Source: Methanobacterium sp. (lineage in GTDB: Archaea > Methanobacteriota > Methanobacteria > Methanobacteriales > Methanobacteriaceae). Taken from it: a stretch of DNA of 8,931 nt. Below are positions 1-6,252 of the stretch, one piece after another. Where the stretch lies: the NCBI GenBank assembly GCA_003162115.1, contig PMMV01000070.1, positions 786 through 9,716 of the forward strand, written 5' to 3'. The notes under the pieces are model-generated. The model was not told the DNA's origin and did no database searches. It saw only the letters and a program-made list of their open reading frames with translations. Both the position numbers and the translations under genes were made by a program. The number at the start of each line of letters is the position of its first letter. Position 1 is the stretch's first letter.

Positions 1-115
1 CTCAATGATTTGCTAAGTATCCATTTTCAGATCATTTATTTTAATTTTTATAAAATTATCCAACAATTCACTTGCTATAGATGATTACTCACTTGATTTA
101 AAGCTCTAATAGTCT

Positions 116-378
116 TTAAATTTGATTTAAAGGAAGCAAACTGTCAGCTTTTTCGTCAAGGGGCGAATGTTGGATCTTTGTAATTATTGATTTTTTCAAT
201 GGAGAAAACGTTTCGTCTTGTCCTTTCTTCATTTTCTGCCAAAATTGAATGATATTTTTCTGTGTCTTAAAAGATTGTGGATCATCGATGACAAGTTTGT
301 CCATATGATGTAAAACACTCCGAACTATTTTGTATAATGGTTTTGATTTTATCAATTGATACCAGAGAATAATTTCAT
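116..378 (-). pseudogene. Short reading frame of unknown function, probably frameshifted at its start
   Basis: The frame is open from 379 down to the TAA at 116 and encodes about 80 residues of normal-looking soluble protein, rich in Lys, Gln and Ser. It has no ATG at its head: only a TTG at 355 is available, and no Shine-Dalgarno site precedes it. An ATG at 378-376 is one base out of frame. Adding one A to the AAA run just after it would give a protein starting MKIILWYQLIKSKPLYKIV. I therefore read it as a small gene with a one-base loss, or a relic of a longer one. No family recognised, no membrane segment, no metal-binding motif. It is divergent from the ABC operon at 546. It could be a chance open frame. 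Confidence 0.3.
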
Positions 379-420
379 CTTAGCATACTTTTAGTTTTAA
401 AAAATTCAGATATATTTTAA

Positions 421-462
421 GGATTAAAAGGTGGTTTAGGATTGATTTGGTATGGATTGGGG
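421..462 (+). other. GG-run cluster upstream of the ABC operon
   Basis: Seven groups of two or more G occur within 42 bases of the plus strand (421-422, 430-431, 433-434, 439-440, 449-450, 454-455, 459-462), in a spacer that is otherwise mostly A and T. C is almost absent. The spacing would allow a two-layer G-quadruplex, but weak ones of this kind are common by chance. It lies 80-125 bases before the permease start and just before a candidate TATA box. Confidence 0.3.
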
Positions 463-473
463 TGTAAATATGG

Positions 474-517
474 TATAAATTGTGCGTAATTAGTTATATT
501 GATTTGCTTATATAAAG
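474..517 (+). promoter_or_regulatory. Candidate TATA boxes for the ABC transporter operon
   Basis: Two archaeal TATA-like elements precede the permease. CTTATATAAAG at 507-517 is the better match, but a start site about 25 bases downstream would fall near 537 and cut into the Shine-Dalgarno site at 535-539. TATAAAT at 474-480 would start transcription near 500-505 and leave a leader of about 40 bases with the Shine-Dalgarno site intact. The upstream one, or both, may be used. Assignment is by eye. Confidence 0.45.
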
Positions 518-531
518 TTCCAATGAAACTT

Positions 532-540
532 GGTGGAGGA
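532..540 (+). promoter_or_regulatory. Shine-Dalgarno site of the permease gene
   Basis: GGTGGAGGA, with the GGAGG core at 535-539, ends six bases before the ATG at 546. It is a strong complement to the archaeal 16S rRNA 3' end and fixes the start. Confidence 0.8.
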
Positions 541-545
541 AATTT

Positions 546-1748
546 ATGAAATTCTCAAACTTAATATTAAAGAATATATTTAGAAATAAATCTAGAAGTA
601 TTCTTGTAGTGATTGGAATTGCAATAGGTGTAGCTGCTGTGGTGGGACTTGGTCTTGTTACCGATACTTTATCTGAATCCACCCAAAATGCACTTACTGC
701 AGGTGCAGCTGACTTCTCTGTTATTAATGGGACTAATACTGGAAATAACGGAGGAAGCGGTTCAGGAGGAGGTTTTGGTAATGAACAGTTTGTTAACCAG
801 ACAAGTGTTGGTGAAATTCAACAAATATCCGGTGTAGGTAGTGCAGTTGGTGTTTTACGGACAATGACCAATCTGAATAACACCAACAGTACCAGTAGTA
901 CTTCTAACAGTGGTTCTGGTAGCGGTTTTGGTGGAAATTTCAGATCTATGACCAGTATAATAGGAATTGATAGCAGTTCACTAAGCATGGATAACATTGC
1001 TATAACCAACGGAACGGTGTTTTCCAATTCAAATCAGGTAATAATTGGCCAAACTGCAGCTCAAAGTTTGAATAAAACTGTAGGCGACACTATCATCATT
1101 TCCAATCAGACCTTCAAGGTTGTTGGAATTTACGAAACAGGCAATTTCATGGATGATAGGGGAATTGTAATGTCCTTAAGCGAGCTTCAAAATCTAACAG
1201 GAAACACTGGACAGGTTTCCTTGATACTGGTTAAAGCCACCAATGGAACCAATGCGAATACATTAGCTACTACAATTCAACAAAAATATCCAAATGAACT
1301 ATCAACATCAACTTCTCTTTCAGGAAATAACAGGATGAATAATGGACTTCAAGTCATAAGCTCCGGTGCATGGGCAGTATCACTACTTGCAATTATAATA
1401 GGTGGTATTGTTGTTATTGTCACCATGATGAAGGCTGTAAGTGAAAGAACTAGAGAAATTGGAGTATTGAGAGCAATCGGATGGAGTCAAAAGAGGATAT
1501 TAACGATGATAATCAGTGAATCTCTCGTATTATCATTAATAGCAATAGTAGTAGGTTTAGCTATCGCTGTAGGAATCGTAGAACTTATTACCACTACTCA
1601 TCTTTTAATAGGCATTGTGCCATCATTTTCAGCATTACTTCTACTTAAAGGAATCGGTGTTGCATTGCTCCTTGGGATAATAGGTGGAATCTACCCTGCA
1701 TACAGGGCAAGTAGACTCTCACCAACGGAGGCACTGCGCTATGAATAA
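546..1748 (+). CDS. ABC transporter permease, MacB/FtsX-fold
   Basis: A 400-residue permease of the MacB/LolC/FtsX type, the membrane half of a transporter whose ATPase is the next gene. The topology is the family's: a short basic N-terminus, TM1 at about 18-40, a large exterior (MacB-periplasmic-like) domain at about 41-270, then TM2 (274-296), TM3 (322-348) and TM4 (360-384). The cytoplasmic loop after TM2 has the family signature VSERTREIGVLRAIG (298-312), and the C-terminus ends in PAYRASRLSPTEALRYE (384-400), also typical. The exterior domain has two Asn/Ser/Thr/Gly-rich stretches (61-79 and 109-131) and nine N-X-S/T sequons, unusual for the family. In bacteria such pairs move lipoproteins, peptides or drugs, or act as mechanical transmitters. 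The substrate of archaeal members is generally unknown, and no MacA-like adaptor is visible here. Confidence 0.93.
   Translation: MKFSNLILKNIFRNKSRSILVVIGIAIGVAAVVGLGLVTDTLSESTQNALTAGAADFSVINGTNTGNNGGSGSGGGFGNEQFVNQTSVGEIQQISGVGSAVGVLRTMTNLNNTNSTSSTSNSGSGSGFGGNFRSMTSIIGIDSSSLSMDNIAITNGTVFSNSNQVIIGQTAAQSLNKTVGDTIIISNQTFKVVGIYETGNFMDDRGIVMSLSELQNLTGNTGQVSLILVKATNGTNANTLATTIQQKYPNELSTSTSLSGNNRMNNGLQVISSGAWAVSLLAIIIGGIVVIVTMMKAVSERTREIGVLRAIGWSQKRILTMIISESLVLSLIAIVVGLAIAVGIVELITTTHLLIGIVPSFSALLLLKGIGVALLLGIIGGIYPAYRASRLSPTEALRYE
1727..1731 (+). promoter_or_regulatory. Shine-Dalgarno site deciding the ATPase start
   Basis: GGAGG inside the last codons of the permease lies nine bases before the ATG at 1741. 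It makes 1741 the start rather than the non-ATG codon at 1684, which would add 19 residues read out of the permease C-terminal coding sequence. Confidence 0.8.
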
Positions 1749-2436
1749 TATAATTGAAATAAAAAATCTCAAAAAAACCTACGAAAATGGTACAATAAAA
1801 GCTTTAAATGGCATTGATCTTGAAATTAAAAAAGGAGAATCTGTATCAATCATAGGACCATCTGGTTCTGGAAAATCAACACTCCTTAACATGATTGGAG
1901 CACTGGACAGGGCCGATGAGGGCAATATCTACGTGGCTGATAATGATCTAATGCAAAAAAAAGATCTAAGCAAATTCAGGTTAAATGAGATTGGATTTGT
2001 TTTCCAGCTTCATAACCTGATCCCAAATCTAACAGTACTTGAAAATGTTCAAACACCATTAATAGAAACAAGTATACCCGATAAAAAAATGGAAGAAAGA
2101 GCATTAGAAATTTTAAAATCAGTTAATTTATCTGATAAGATCAACCAAAAACCAACCAAACTTTCTGGAGGTGAAAGACAACGTGTAGCCATAGCAAGAG
2201 CATTAGTCAACCATCCCTCAATTATACTGGCAGATGAACCAACAGGAGCTCTAGATTCAAAAACATCGGAAATCATAATAAAACTACTCCTAGACATACA
2301 CAAAAAGGAAAATGTAACCCTAATAATGGTAACACATGAACAAAACGTAGCAAATATGGCTGAAAGAAGTATATATGTACTAGATGGAAAAATAAAAGAA
2401 GAAAAGATGAATACTCCAACTGGAATAAATATTTAG
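1741..2436 (+). CDS. ABC transporter ATP-binding protein, LolD/MacB type
   Basis: A 231-residue nucleotide-binding subunit that powers the FtsX-fold permease encoded just upstream. All ATPase motifs are intact: Walker A GPSGSGKST (39-47), Q-loop Gln89 in VFQLHNLIPNLT, signature LSGGERQR (141-148), Walker B IILADE (161-166) with catalytic Glu166, D-loop GALD (169-172) and switch His199. The FQ-NLIP-LT-LENV segment and length are typical of the LolD/MacB subgroup (COG1136). Its ATG lies inside the end of the permease gene (8-base overlap), so the two are translationally coupled and should form a complex of two permeases and two ATPases. The C-terminal tail after residue 222 is short and polar. 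The product acts at the inner face of the cytoplasmic membrane. Confidence 0.95.
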   Translation: MNNIIEIKNLKKTYENGTIKALNGIDLEIKKGESVSIIGPSGSGKSTLLNMIGALDRADEGNIYVADNDLMQKKDLSKFRLNEIGFVFQLHNLIPNLTVLENVQTPLIETSIPDKKMEERALEILKSVNLSDKINQKPTKLSGGERQRVAIARALVNHPSIILADEPTGALDSKTSEIIIKLLLDIHKKENVTLIMVTHEQNVANMAERSIYVLDGKIKEEKMNTPTGINI

Positions 2437-2444
2437 GAGTCATT

Positions 2445-2466
2445 GATGGGATCATTTTTCCCCATC
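2445..2466 (+). terminator. Possible terminator after the ABC operon
   Basis: GATGGG (2445-2450) and CCCATC (2461-2466) form a perfect six-base stem with a ten-base loop containing five T, starting nine bases after the ATPase stop codon. Archaeal termination relies mainly on U-runs, and the one here is inside the loop, so the call is tentative. An AGGAG at 2435-2439 followed by ATG at 2446 overlaps it (see findings). Confidence 0.35.
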
Positions 2467-2617
2467 TACTTTTCGATGTTCTTGCATTAATCCTAATATA
2501 TTCATGTTTAACACTCATGACAATTGGAACAATACAATAATTATTAGAAGCAGATTTAAAAATAGAAAATTTAATTTAGAAATTCAGCTAATAAGTTACA
2601 TCTCAAATTAACAGCAC

Positions 2618-2706
2618 CTATGATTAAATAACATAGTAAGTATGTAGATATATAAATAAAATGTATGCATCTATGATTAAACACATTCATTTATATGTAA
2701 ACATAT
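2618..2706. repeat. Short direct repeat and palindrome
   Basis: CTATGATTAAA occurs at 2618-2628 and again at 2671-2681. The second copy is followed by the perfect dyad ATATGTAAACATAT (2693-2706) and by further TATGT/ACATA words. In DNA this AT-rich, such short repeats may arise by chance. No unit length or spacing suggests a CRISPR or an origin. Confidence 0.35.
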
Positions 2707-2786
2707 TTATGTGATGCGTAATCTAATAGTAACCATAGCAGATACGTAGAATCCTTAATTTAAATTTCTACATCCGAGTCATAATA

Positions 2787-3206
2787 TTATACGACTTTCC
2801 ATGCCTTCAGAATTTTAGTCATGTTATGTCTTGTGATCAGTACCCTTCCCAACATAACTCCTGCGAATACGCTTAGAACTAAATCTGTTTGCAGATAATG
2901 TATTTCAGTTAATAAGAATATTAAATACATTATTATAAGAAACGCTCCGATCAAGTCTATATACCCGGTAACTTTACTATTTTGTTCATCCCAATCCAAT
3001 CGAAACACGCGACCTAATATGGAACCTATGATTAGTCCGACAACTATACCAAGAATAGCCAATAGAATTGTGATGGTGCCTAATGAAACTTCATATGCAA
3101 TAAAGATTAACAAAATAATGGCTATAATCGAGTAGATTCTAAGCCTGGTTTTCATTTTTGAATCAATATGTTGACGTCTTAATGATAATTCCACTTTTTC
3201 ATTCAT
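2787..3206 (-). CDS. Four-helix membrane protein of unknown function
   Basis: A 139-residue protein with a charged N-terminus (MNEKVELSLRRQHIDSKMK) and four predicted membrane helices at about 23-40, 44-66, 84-101 and 108-125. A polar loop carries LGRVFRLDWDE (64-74), and a second GR motif, GVMLGRVL (116-123), ends the last helix. The paired G-R-V motifs and the Trp-Asp-Glu loop look like conserved elements, and I have the impression that similar small membrane proteins occur in methanogens and Firmicutes, but I cannot name a family or function. ATG at 3206 is preceded only by a weak GGAAAT. A Met at residue 18 is an alternative start. It is a single-gene unit, convergent with the ABC operon. 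Confidence 0.75.
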   Translation of the reverse strand: MNEKVELSLRRQHIDSKMKTRLRIYSIIAIILLIFIAYEVSLGTITILLAILGIVVGLIIGSILGRVFRLDWDEQNSKVTGYIDLIGAFLIIMYLIFLLTEIHYLQTDLVLSVFAGVMLGRVLITRHNMTKILKAWKVV

Positions 3207-3270
3207 TTTATATTTCCAAAATTTTTATCTGAAAAATTTTTCATTATTAAATAAAATAAAACTCAGGGAA

Positions 3271-3280
3271 CTTTTTATAT
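3271..3280 (-). promoter_or_regulatory. Candidate TATA box for the four-helix membrane protein
   Basis: Read on the minus strand this is ATATAAAAAG, a good archaeal TATA box. A start about 25 bases downstream falls near 3249 and gives a leader of about 43 bases to the ATG at 3206. Confidence 0.5.
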
Positions 3281-3405
3281 GAATATTTTAGATAATTTAT
3301 AATGTAATTTAATTTTATTAGTAGTTTTGTATATTACAATTTCTTAAATTAACTGCATGCGTTATATTAAACCACATATATGATTTAAAATTGATATCAA
3401 AGTAC

Positions 3406-3440
3406 GCAGGCAAAATACTATATTAAAGTCAATAGTTTAT
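3406..3440 (+). repeat. Dispersed repeat, copy 1
   Basis: A 35-base segment beginning GCAGGCAAAATA and ending ATAGTTTAT recurs in the same orientation at 7337-7372. By hand alignment 31 of 36 columns match, with one gap. Similarity may extend loosely beyond (both have an ATCTC-TTT and a CTAATT-AT-GG word downstream) with a length difference of about 31 bases. Both copies are intergenic. Family unknown. Confidence 0.6.
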
Positions 3441-3483
3441 ATTTTTCGGCTATTATAAGCCACTATTTAAGAATTAAACTATT
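3431..3483. repeat. Nested inverted repeat, possible folded RNA
   Basis: AATAGTTTA (3431-3439) and TAAACTATT (3475-3483) are perfect nine-base complements separated by 35 bases. Inside lies a smaller stem, GGCT (3448-3451) with AGCC (3458-3461). ACTATT at 3462-3467 can compete for pairing with the first six bases of the left arm. The arms are AT-rich, so stability is modest. It overlaps the end of repeat copy 1. Confidence 0.45.
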
Positions 3484-3841
3484 TTATCTCGTTTATAATT
3501 GAAATCTATTCTAATTGATGGGGCAATATACCATTTTCTGCACTCTTTCACTCTAAACTCTCAATGCAATACATATTTACATAATTATTCTTTTGATAGC
3601 TTACTTCTTAATTATTATGGCCTTATTTTGTAAAGGAAGCTCAGAACGACTTTTTTAAGCCAATAACAACTATTGTATATACTTGTTGCTATAGATTATG
3701 GATGTCTTATATTGTTTTTATTTAAAGCTAACTTGTTAATATTGTTATTATCTTCGTTTATTTGATATAGATGTTACTAATCATATCATTTAATTATAGT
3801 TTTTTGTACCCTAAAAGATTTTATTTTCAAAATTTAAGAGT

Positions 3842-3850
3842 GAAAAATAA
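3842..3850 (-). terminator. Short T-run after the MFS gene
   Basis: On the minus strand TTATTTTTC follows the MFS stop codon within four bases. The five-T run fits a modest archaeal U-tract terminator, but AT-rich spacers contain many such runs. Confidence 0.35.
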
Positions 3851-3853
3851 TTG

Positions 3854-5230
3854 TTATATATTACTTTGCATCGTTGCAAGCTGTTCTTTTTGTTTTTTAA
3901 GTCCTAGTGTTAATAAAGCCATTATAACAGCTACCAATCCTATCAATATATATGCTGATTGGTAACCTAATGCAGTTCCTCCCTGTGATGATATTACCGC
4001 ACCAATAAGTGATGCTCCCACAAGCTGACCTACACTCGAATTAATATTTATGAGTGCCTGTCCTGAAGCCCGCTTATTAGCAGGACTTTCTGAGAGCATT
4101 ATATACCTTAGGGGTGATCCTAATATACTGCTTAATCCCACCCCTATTATCATTCCAGATATTATAAACAGGTAAAATGAGCTTGCAAAACTACTTAACA
4201 TGAACAATCCTATAAACAATATAATTGTACCAACTAACATTATCTTTTTTGAACCGTATTTATCTAACAATCTACCAATTAAGGGTGCACTTATACCTAA
4301 CGTCACAACAAGTGGTATCACCATTAAACTGGCTTGTGAAATGGTTAGTGAAAGGATTACTACAGCGAATGCTGGTAAAAATATTATTGCCGTCTGGTTG
4401 AGTCCTGTTCCAAAAGAGATGCTTGTTGCTATTTTAACTTCTCGACTTTTTAAAAGATTAACTTCTATAACAGGGTCATCTGCTTTTCTTTCAACTTTTA
4501 TGAGGATAAATAATAATATAATTGCACCAATTAGAAATGGCCACGTACCAATCGAGGTAACGCTTGCCATGAAGTGAGTAGTATCGATCTGATTTACACC
4601 ATAAGCCAATGAACTCGCAAGTAAAGCCAGAACAGCAGTTCCGTACCAGTCAAATCTTAAATTATTCTCTTTTTTGCTTTGTGGTAATATTTTTAAACCT
4701 AAAGCTATCACAATAGCTGCTAATGGTATATTTAAAATAAACAGCCATTGCCATCCGTAATTTAAAAGCAAACCACCTAAAATAGGCCCTAAAAGTCCTG
4801 AAATACCCCATACTGAACCTATTAATCCCAAGGCACTTCCTCTTTTTTCCGGTGGGAAAGTGTCCCCAATGAATGCACTTGCAACCGGAAATATACCCCC
4901 AGCACCAAAACCTTGAATAGCCCTTCCAATTAGAAGAGTTTCAAATGAAAATGATGTAACAGTAATAATGGATCCTAATGCAAATAGAAAAATATCTAAA
5001 ATGTATATAGTTTTCCTTCCGTACAGATCAGATAGTTTAGCCATTAAAGGGGTTCCAATCATGAAAAACAGGATATATATTGAGAAAATCCAAGAAACAA
5101 GTCTTACATCAACACCAAAAGCTGCTTTAATTGCAGGTAATGCTGGCCCTACTATACCTATATCCAAGGAGCCCATGAAAACCCCAACAAATAATAGGGC
5201 TAAAATCTTGTTTCTGTCTTTTTCTTTCAT
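3854..5230 (-). CDS. MFS transporter, DHA2-like drug exporter
   Basis: A 458-residue, highly hydrophobic major facilitator that most resembles proton-driven multidrug exporters with 14 helices. Motif D1 lies at 22-34 (LDIGIVGPALPAI), motif A at 59-73 (GTPLMAKLSDLYGRK), motif B at 99-112 (LLIGRAIQGFGAGG) and the antiporter motif C at 138-154, containing GISGLLGPILGG. A motif-A-like copy, PLIGRLLDKYGSKK (316-329), opens the second half. Asp23 in TM1 and Arg103 in motif B are present. Motif C supports export rather than uptake. The substrate cannot be read from sequence. The gene is complete, and ATG at 5230 is the only sensible start. No Shine-Dalgarno site precedes it, and the TATA element about 25-30 bases upstream suggests a leaderless or nearly leaderless message. 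It is divergent from tspO with a 262-base gap. Confidence 0.9.
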   Translation of the reverse strand: MKEKDRNKILALLFVGVFMGSLDIGIVGPALPAIKAAFGVDVRLVSWIFSIYILFFMIGTPLMAKLSDLYGRKTIYILDIFLFALGSIITVTSFSFETLLIGRAIQGFGAGGIFPVASAFIGDTFPPEKRGSALGLIGSVWGISGLLGPILGGLLLNYGWQWLFILNIPLAAIVIALGLKILPQSKKENNLRFDWYGTAVLALLASSLAYGVNQIDTTHFMASVTSIGTWPFLIGAIILLFILIKVERKADDPVIEVNLLKSREVKIATSISFGTGLNQTAIIFLPAFAVVILSLTISQASLMVIPLVVTLGISAPLIGRLLDKYGSKKIMLVGTIILFIGLFMLSSFASSFYLFIISGMIIGVGLSSILGSPLRYIMLSESPANKRASGQALININSSVGQLVGASLIGAVISSQGGTALGYQSAYILIGLVAVIMALLTLGLKKQKEQLATMQSNI

Positions 5231-5250
5231 AATAAAAATTGCATATTAAA

Positions 5251-5265
5251 TTATAAAAAATATAC
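5251..5265 (-). promoter_or_regulatory. Candidate TATA region of the MFS gene
   Basis: The minus strand reads TATATTTTTTATAA here, 21-35 bases before the ATG at 5230. A transcript starting about 25 bases downstream would begin at or very near the start codon, matching the absence of a Shine-Dalgarno site. Confidence 0.4.
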
Positions 5266-5331
5266 TATTGAGAATTTCTATAAACCTTATGATTTTTTTC
5301 CTTTTTGTCTATTTGCGCAGTAAGTGCACAT

Positions 5332-5350
5332 CAACCTCGTTTGGAAGTTG
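5332..5350. promoter_or_regulatory. Imperfect inverted repeat between divergent MFS and tspO genes
   Basis: CAACCTC (5332-5338) and GAAGTTG (5344-5350) are complementary at six of seven positions around a five-base loop. It sits about midway in the divergent gap and is more GC-rich than its surroundings, with the palindromes TGCGCA and GTGCAC just to its left. It might be an operator, but no regulator gene is adjacent. Confidence 0.25.
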
Positions 5351-5433
5351 GGGTAAATAGTTCTATGAGTAATCCCATGTTCTCAATTGCTATCCATAAT
5401 ATTAATAAATAATCAAAAAATTTAATGCTAATG

Positions 5434-5449
5434 CAAAAAATATATTTAA
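5434..5449 (+). promoter_or_regulatory. Candidate BRE and TATA box of tspO
   Basis: A purine-rich CAAAAAA (5434-5440) runs straight into TATATTTAA (5441-5449). A start about 25 bases downstream falls near 5468-5470, leaving a leader of about 23-25 bases that contains the Shine-Dalgarno site at 5479-5483. Confidence 0.5.
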
Positions 5450-5478
5450 TAAAGGTATTCCATAAAATTAAAAAATGT

Positions 5479-5483
5479 GGAGG
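5479..5483 (+). promoter_or_regulatory. Shine-Dalgarno site deciding the tspO start
   Basis: GGAGG lies nine bases before the ATG at 5493. It overlaps codons 2-3 of the upstream in-frame ATG at 5475, so that ATG would have the ribosome site inside its own coding region. The start at 5493 also gives the usual family length. Confidence 0.8.
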
Positions 5484-5492
5484 GTTAAGTTA

Positions 5493-5981
5493 ATGAATAG
5501 TTTTAGTATTCGTGAGATCCCGAGATTAGTTATTTCGATATTGATAGTATTTTTGGCTGGTTCTGTGGGTACACTGTACACTCTCAAAGAAATTACTACA
5601 TGGTATGTTTATCTGGCTAAACCGGGATGGACACCTCCAAACTGGGTTGTCGGACCTATATGGAGTACTTTGTATATTCTAATTGGAACATCACTCTTCT
5701 TGATTTGGAGAAAAGGTTTAGGTAGGAAAGATGTACAAATTGCCATAGTGGTATTTGCAGTACAGCTAGCCATAAATGTAGTGTGGTCGGTAGTATTTTT
5801 CGGAGGCCACAACATATTTGGAGGTTTAGTTCTGGTATTACTACTTTGGATCGCCATACTTATTAACATCCTAGTGTTTTACCGTATTTCAAAACCTGCA
5901 GGAATCCTACTCATACCCTACTTAATCTGGGTGAGCATAGCATCCTACCTCCAATATAATCTATTCATATTAAATCCATAA
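5493..5981 (+). CDS. tspO: TspO/MBR family membrane protein (tryptophan-rich sensory protein)
   Basis: A 162-residue five-helix membrane protein of the translocator protein (peripheral benzodiazepine receptor) family. Conserved elements appear in order: WY..LAKPGWTPPNW (37-51) between TM1 and TM2, GPIW..LY (54-61), the TM3-TM4 segment NVVWSVVFFGGHNIFGG (95-111), and PYLIWVSIASYLQYN (142-156) before the terminal FILN. Length matches the usual 155-165. Bacterial TspO proteins bind porphyrins and tetrapyrrole intermediates and act in stress responses. In a methanogen a link to haem-like, corrin or F430 tetrapyrroles is conceivable but unproven. It is a single-gene unit with its own promoter and a strong T-run terminator, divergent from an MFS exporter. 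Confidence 0.93.
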   Translation: MNSFSIREIPRLVISILIVFLAGSVGTLYTLKEITTWYVYLAKPGWTPPNWVVGPIWSTLYILIGTSLFLIWRKGLGRKDVQIAIVVFAVQLAINVVWSVVFFGGHNIFGGLVLVLLLWIAILINILVFYRISKPAGILLIPYLIWVSIASYLQYNLFILNP

Positions 5982-5986
5982 ATAAC

Positions 5987-6003
5987 TTTTTTTCCCTTTT
6001 TTT
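5987..6003 (+). terminator. Oligo-T terminator after tspO
   Basis: Seven T, three C and seven T begin five bases after the tspO stop codon. This is the form expected of an archaeal U-tract terminator, without a hairpin. Confidence 0.7.
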
Positions 6004-6079
6004 AATAAATAATTACATCATATTCTTTAATATCTCCACAAGTCATTAAAGAGGAAATATACTTCCGGTGGTAATTAAG

Positions 6080-6127
6080 ATGGTTATACTTTTTTATAGA
6101 ATTTCTGAATTGTTTAATGGAGAATGA
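6080..6127 (+). CDS. Possible 15-codon mini-gene with a good ribosome site
   Basis: GGTGGT (6067-6072) lies seven bases before the ATG at 6080, which opens MVILFYRISELFNGE and stops at TGA 6125-6127. The stop is six bases before the ATG of the zinc-ribbon relic and is in the same frame as it. It may be a leader peptide, the broken front of that relic, or chance. No family or function recognised. Confidence 0.2.
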   Translation: MVILFYRISELFNGE

Positions 6128-6133
6128 TTTTGT

Positions 6134-6252
6134 ATGGATGAATATATAAATGTCCCAAATGCGGATATAAAACCAAATTAGACCATAAATTAGAAATATT
6201 TGAATCCAGAGATAATTCAGAACTGGTTCTAAACCTTAAATCATTTAATTAA
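6134..6252 (+). pseudogene. Frameshifted small zinc-ribbon protein
   Basis: ATG at 6134, with GGAG at 6119-6122 in front, reads MDEYI and then leaves frame. From 6149 the next frame reads KCPKCGYKTKLDHKLEIF and continues for 33 residues from Cys to the TAA at 6250-6252. One extra A in the AAA run at 6148-6150 would join them into a 39-residue protein with a CPKCGY zinc knuckle four to five residues from the start. That motif is typical of half a zinc ribbon. No second CxxC follows, so it would have to dimerise or be a fragment. It is either a real pseudogene or a base missed in the sequence. Confidence 0.5.

Larger units (their letters stand above)
2437..2786. other. 350-base AT-rich spacer with short repeats, no supported gene
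   Basis: Apart from the hairpin near 2445 and the repeats at 2618-2706, this spacer between convergent genes holds little. A hydrophobic frame (2433-2540) lacks a start in frame. GTAGAA (2746-2751) and TTCTAC (2766-2771) could form a weak stem after the minus-strand membrane-protein gene. No RNA gene is evident. Confidence 0.5.
3207..3853. other. 647-base spacer without a convincing gene
   Basis: This gap between two minus-strand genes is AT-rich with many stops in all frames. The first 80 bases hold the promoter of the membrane-protein gene. Positions 3406-3483 hold a dispersed repeat copy and a nested inverted repeat, described separately. From 3484 to 3841 I see only frames of fewer than 40 codons lacking starts and ribosome sites. 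It could hide a small RNA or a decayed gene, but nothing in the sequence establishes either. Confidence 0.5.

Noticed and set aside
93..132. Direct repeat TTGATTTAAAG at 93-103 and 122-132
   Set aside because: Eleven bases, almost all A/T, in AT-rich DNA, with no further copies seen. Chance is likely.
2273..2518. 81-codon minus-strand hydrophobic frame
   Set aside because: Mostly antisense to the ATPase gene, with no ribosome site, and composition explained by the opposite strand.
2433..2540. Hydrophobic plus-strand frame after the ATPase stop
   Set aside because: No start codon in frame before its last few codons. Kept only as a possible frameshifted third gene in the findings, not as a feature.
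2600..2780. Replication origin or CRISPR leader suggested by repeated AT words
   Set aside because: No regular spacing, no conserved repeat over 11 bases, and no replication or cas gene nearby.
3650..3710. tRNA-like or C/D box RNA in the 647-base spacer
   Set aside because: No cloverleaf, no TTCGA loop, and no RUGAUGA/CUGA box pair at suitable spacing found by eye.
3771..3965. 64-codon plus-strand frame overlapping the MFS 3' end
   Set aside because: Its second half is antisense to the MFS C-terminus and the first half is AT-rich spacer. It has no ribosome site.
4200..5249. Plus-strand frames antisense to the MFS gene (4200-4577, 4968-5249)
   Set aside because: Shadows of the MFS gene, whose full set of motifs on the minus strand is decisive.
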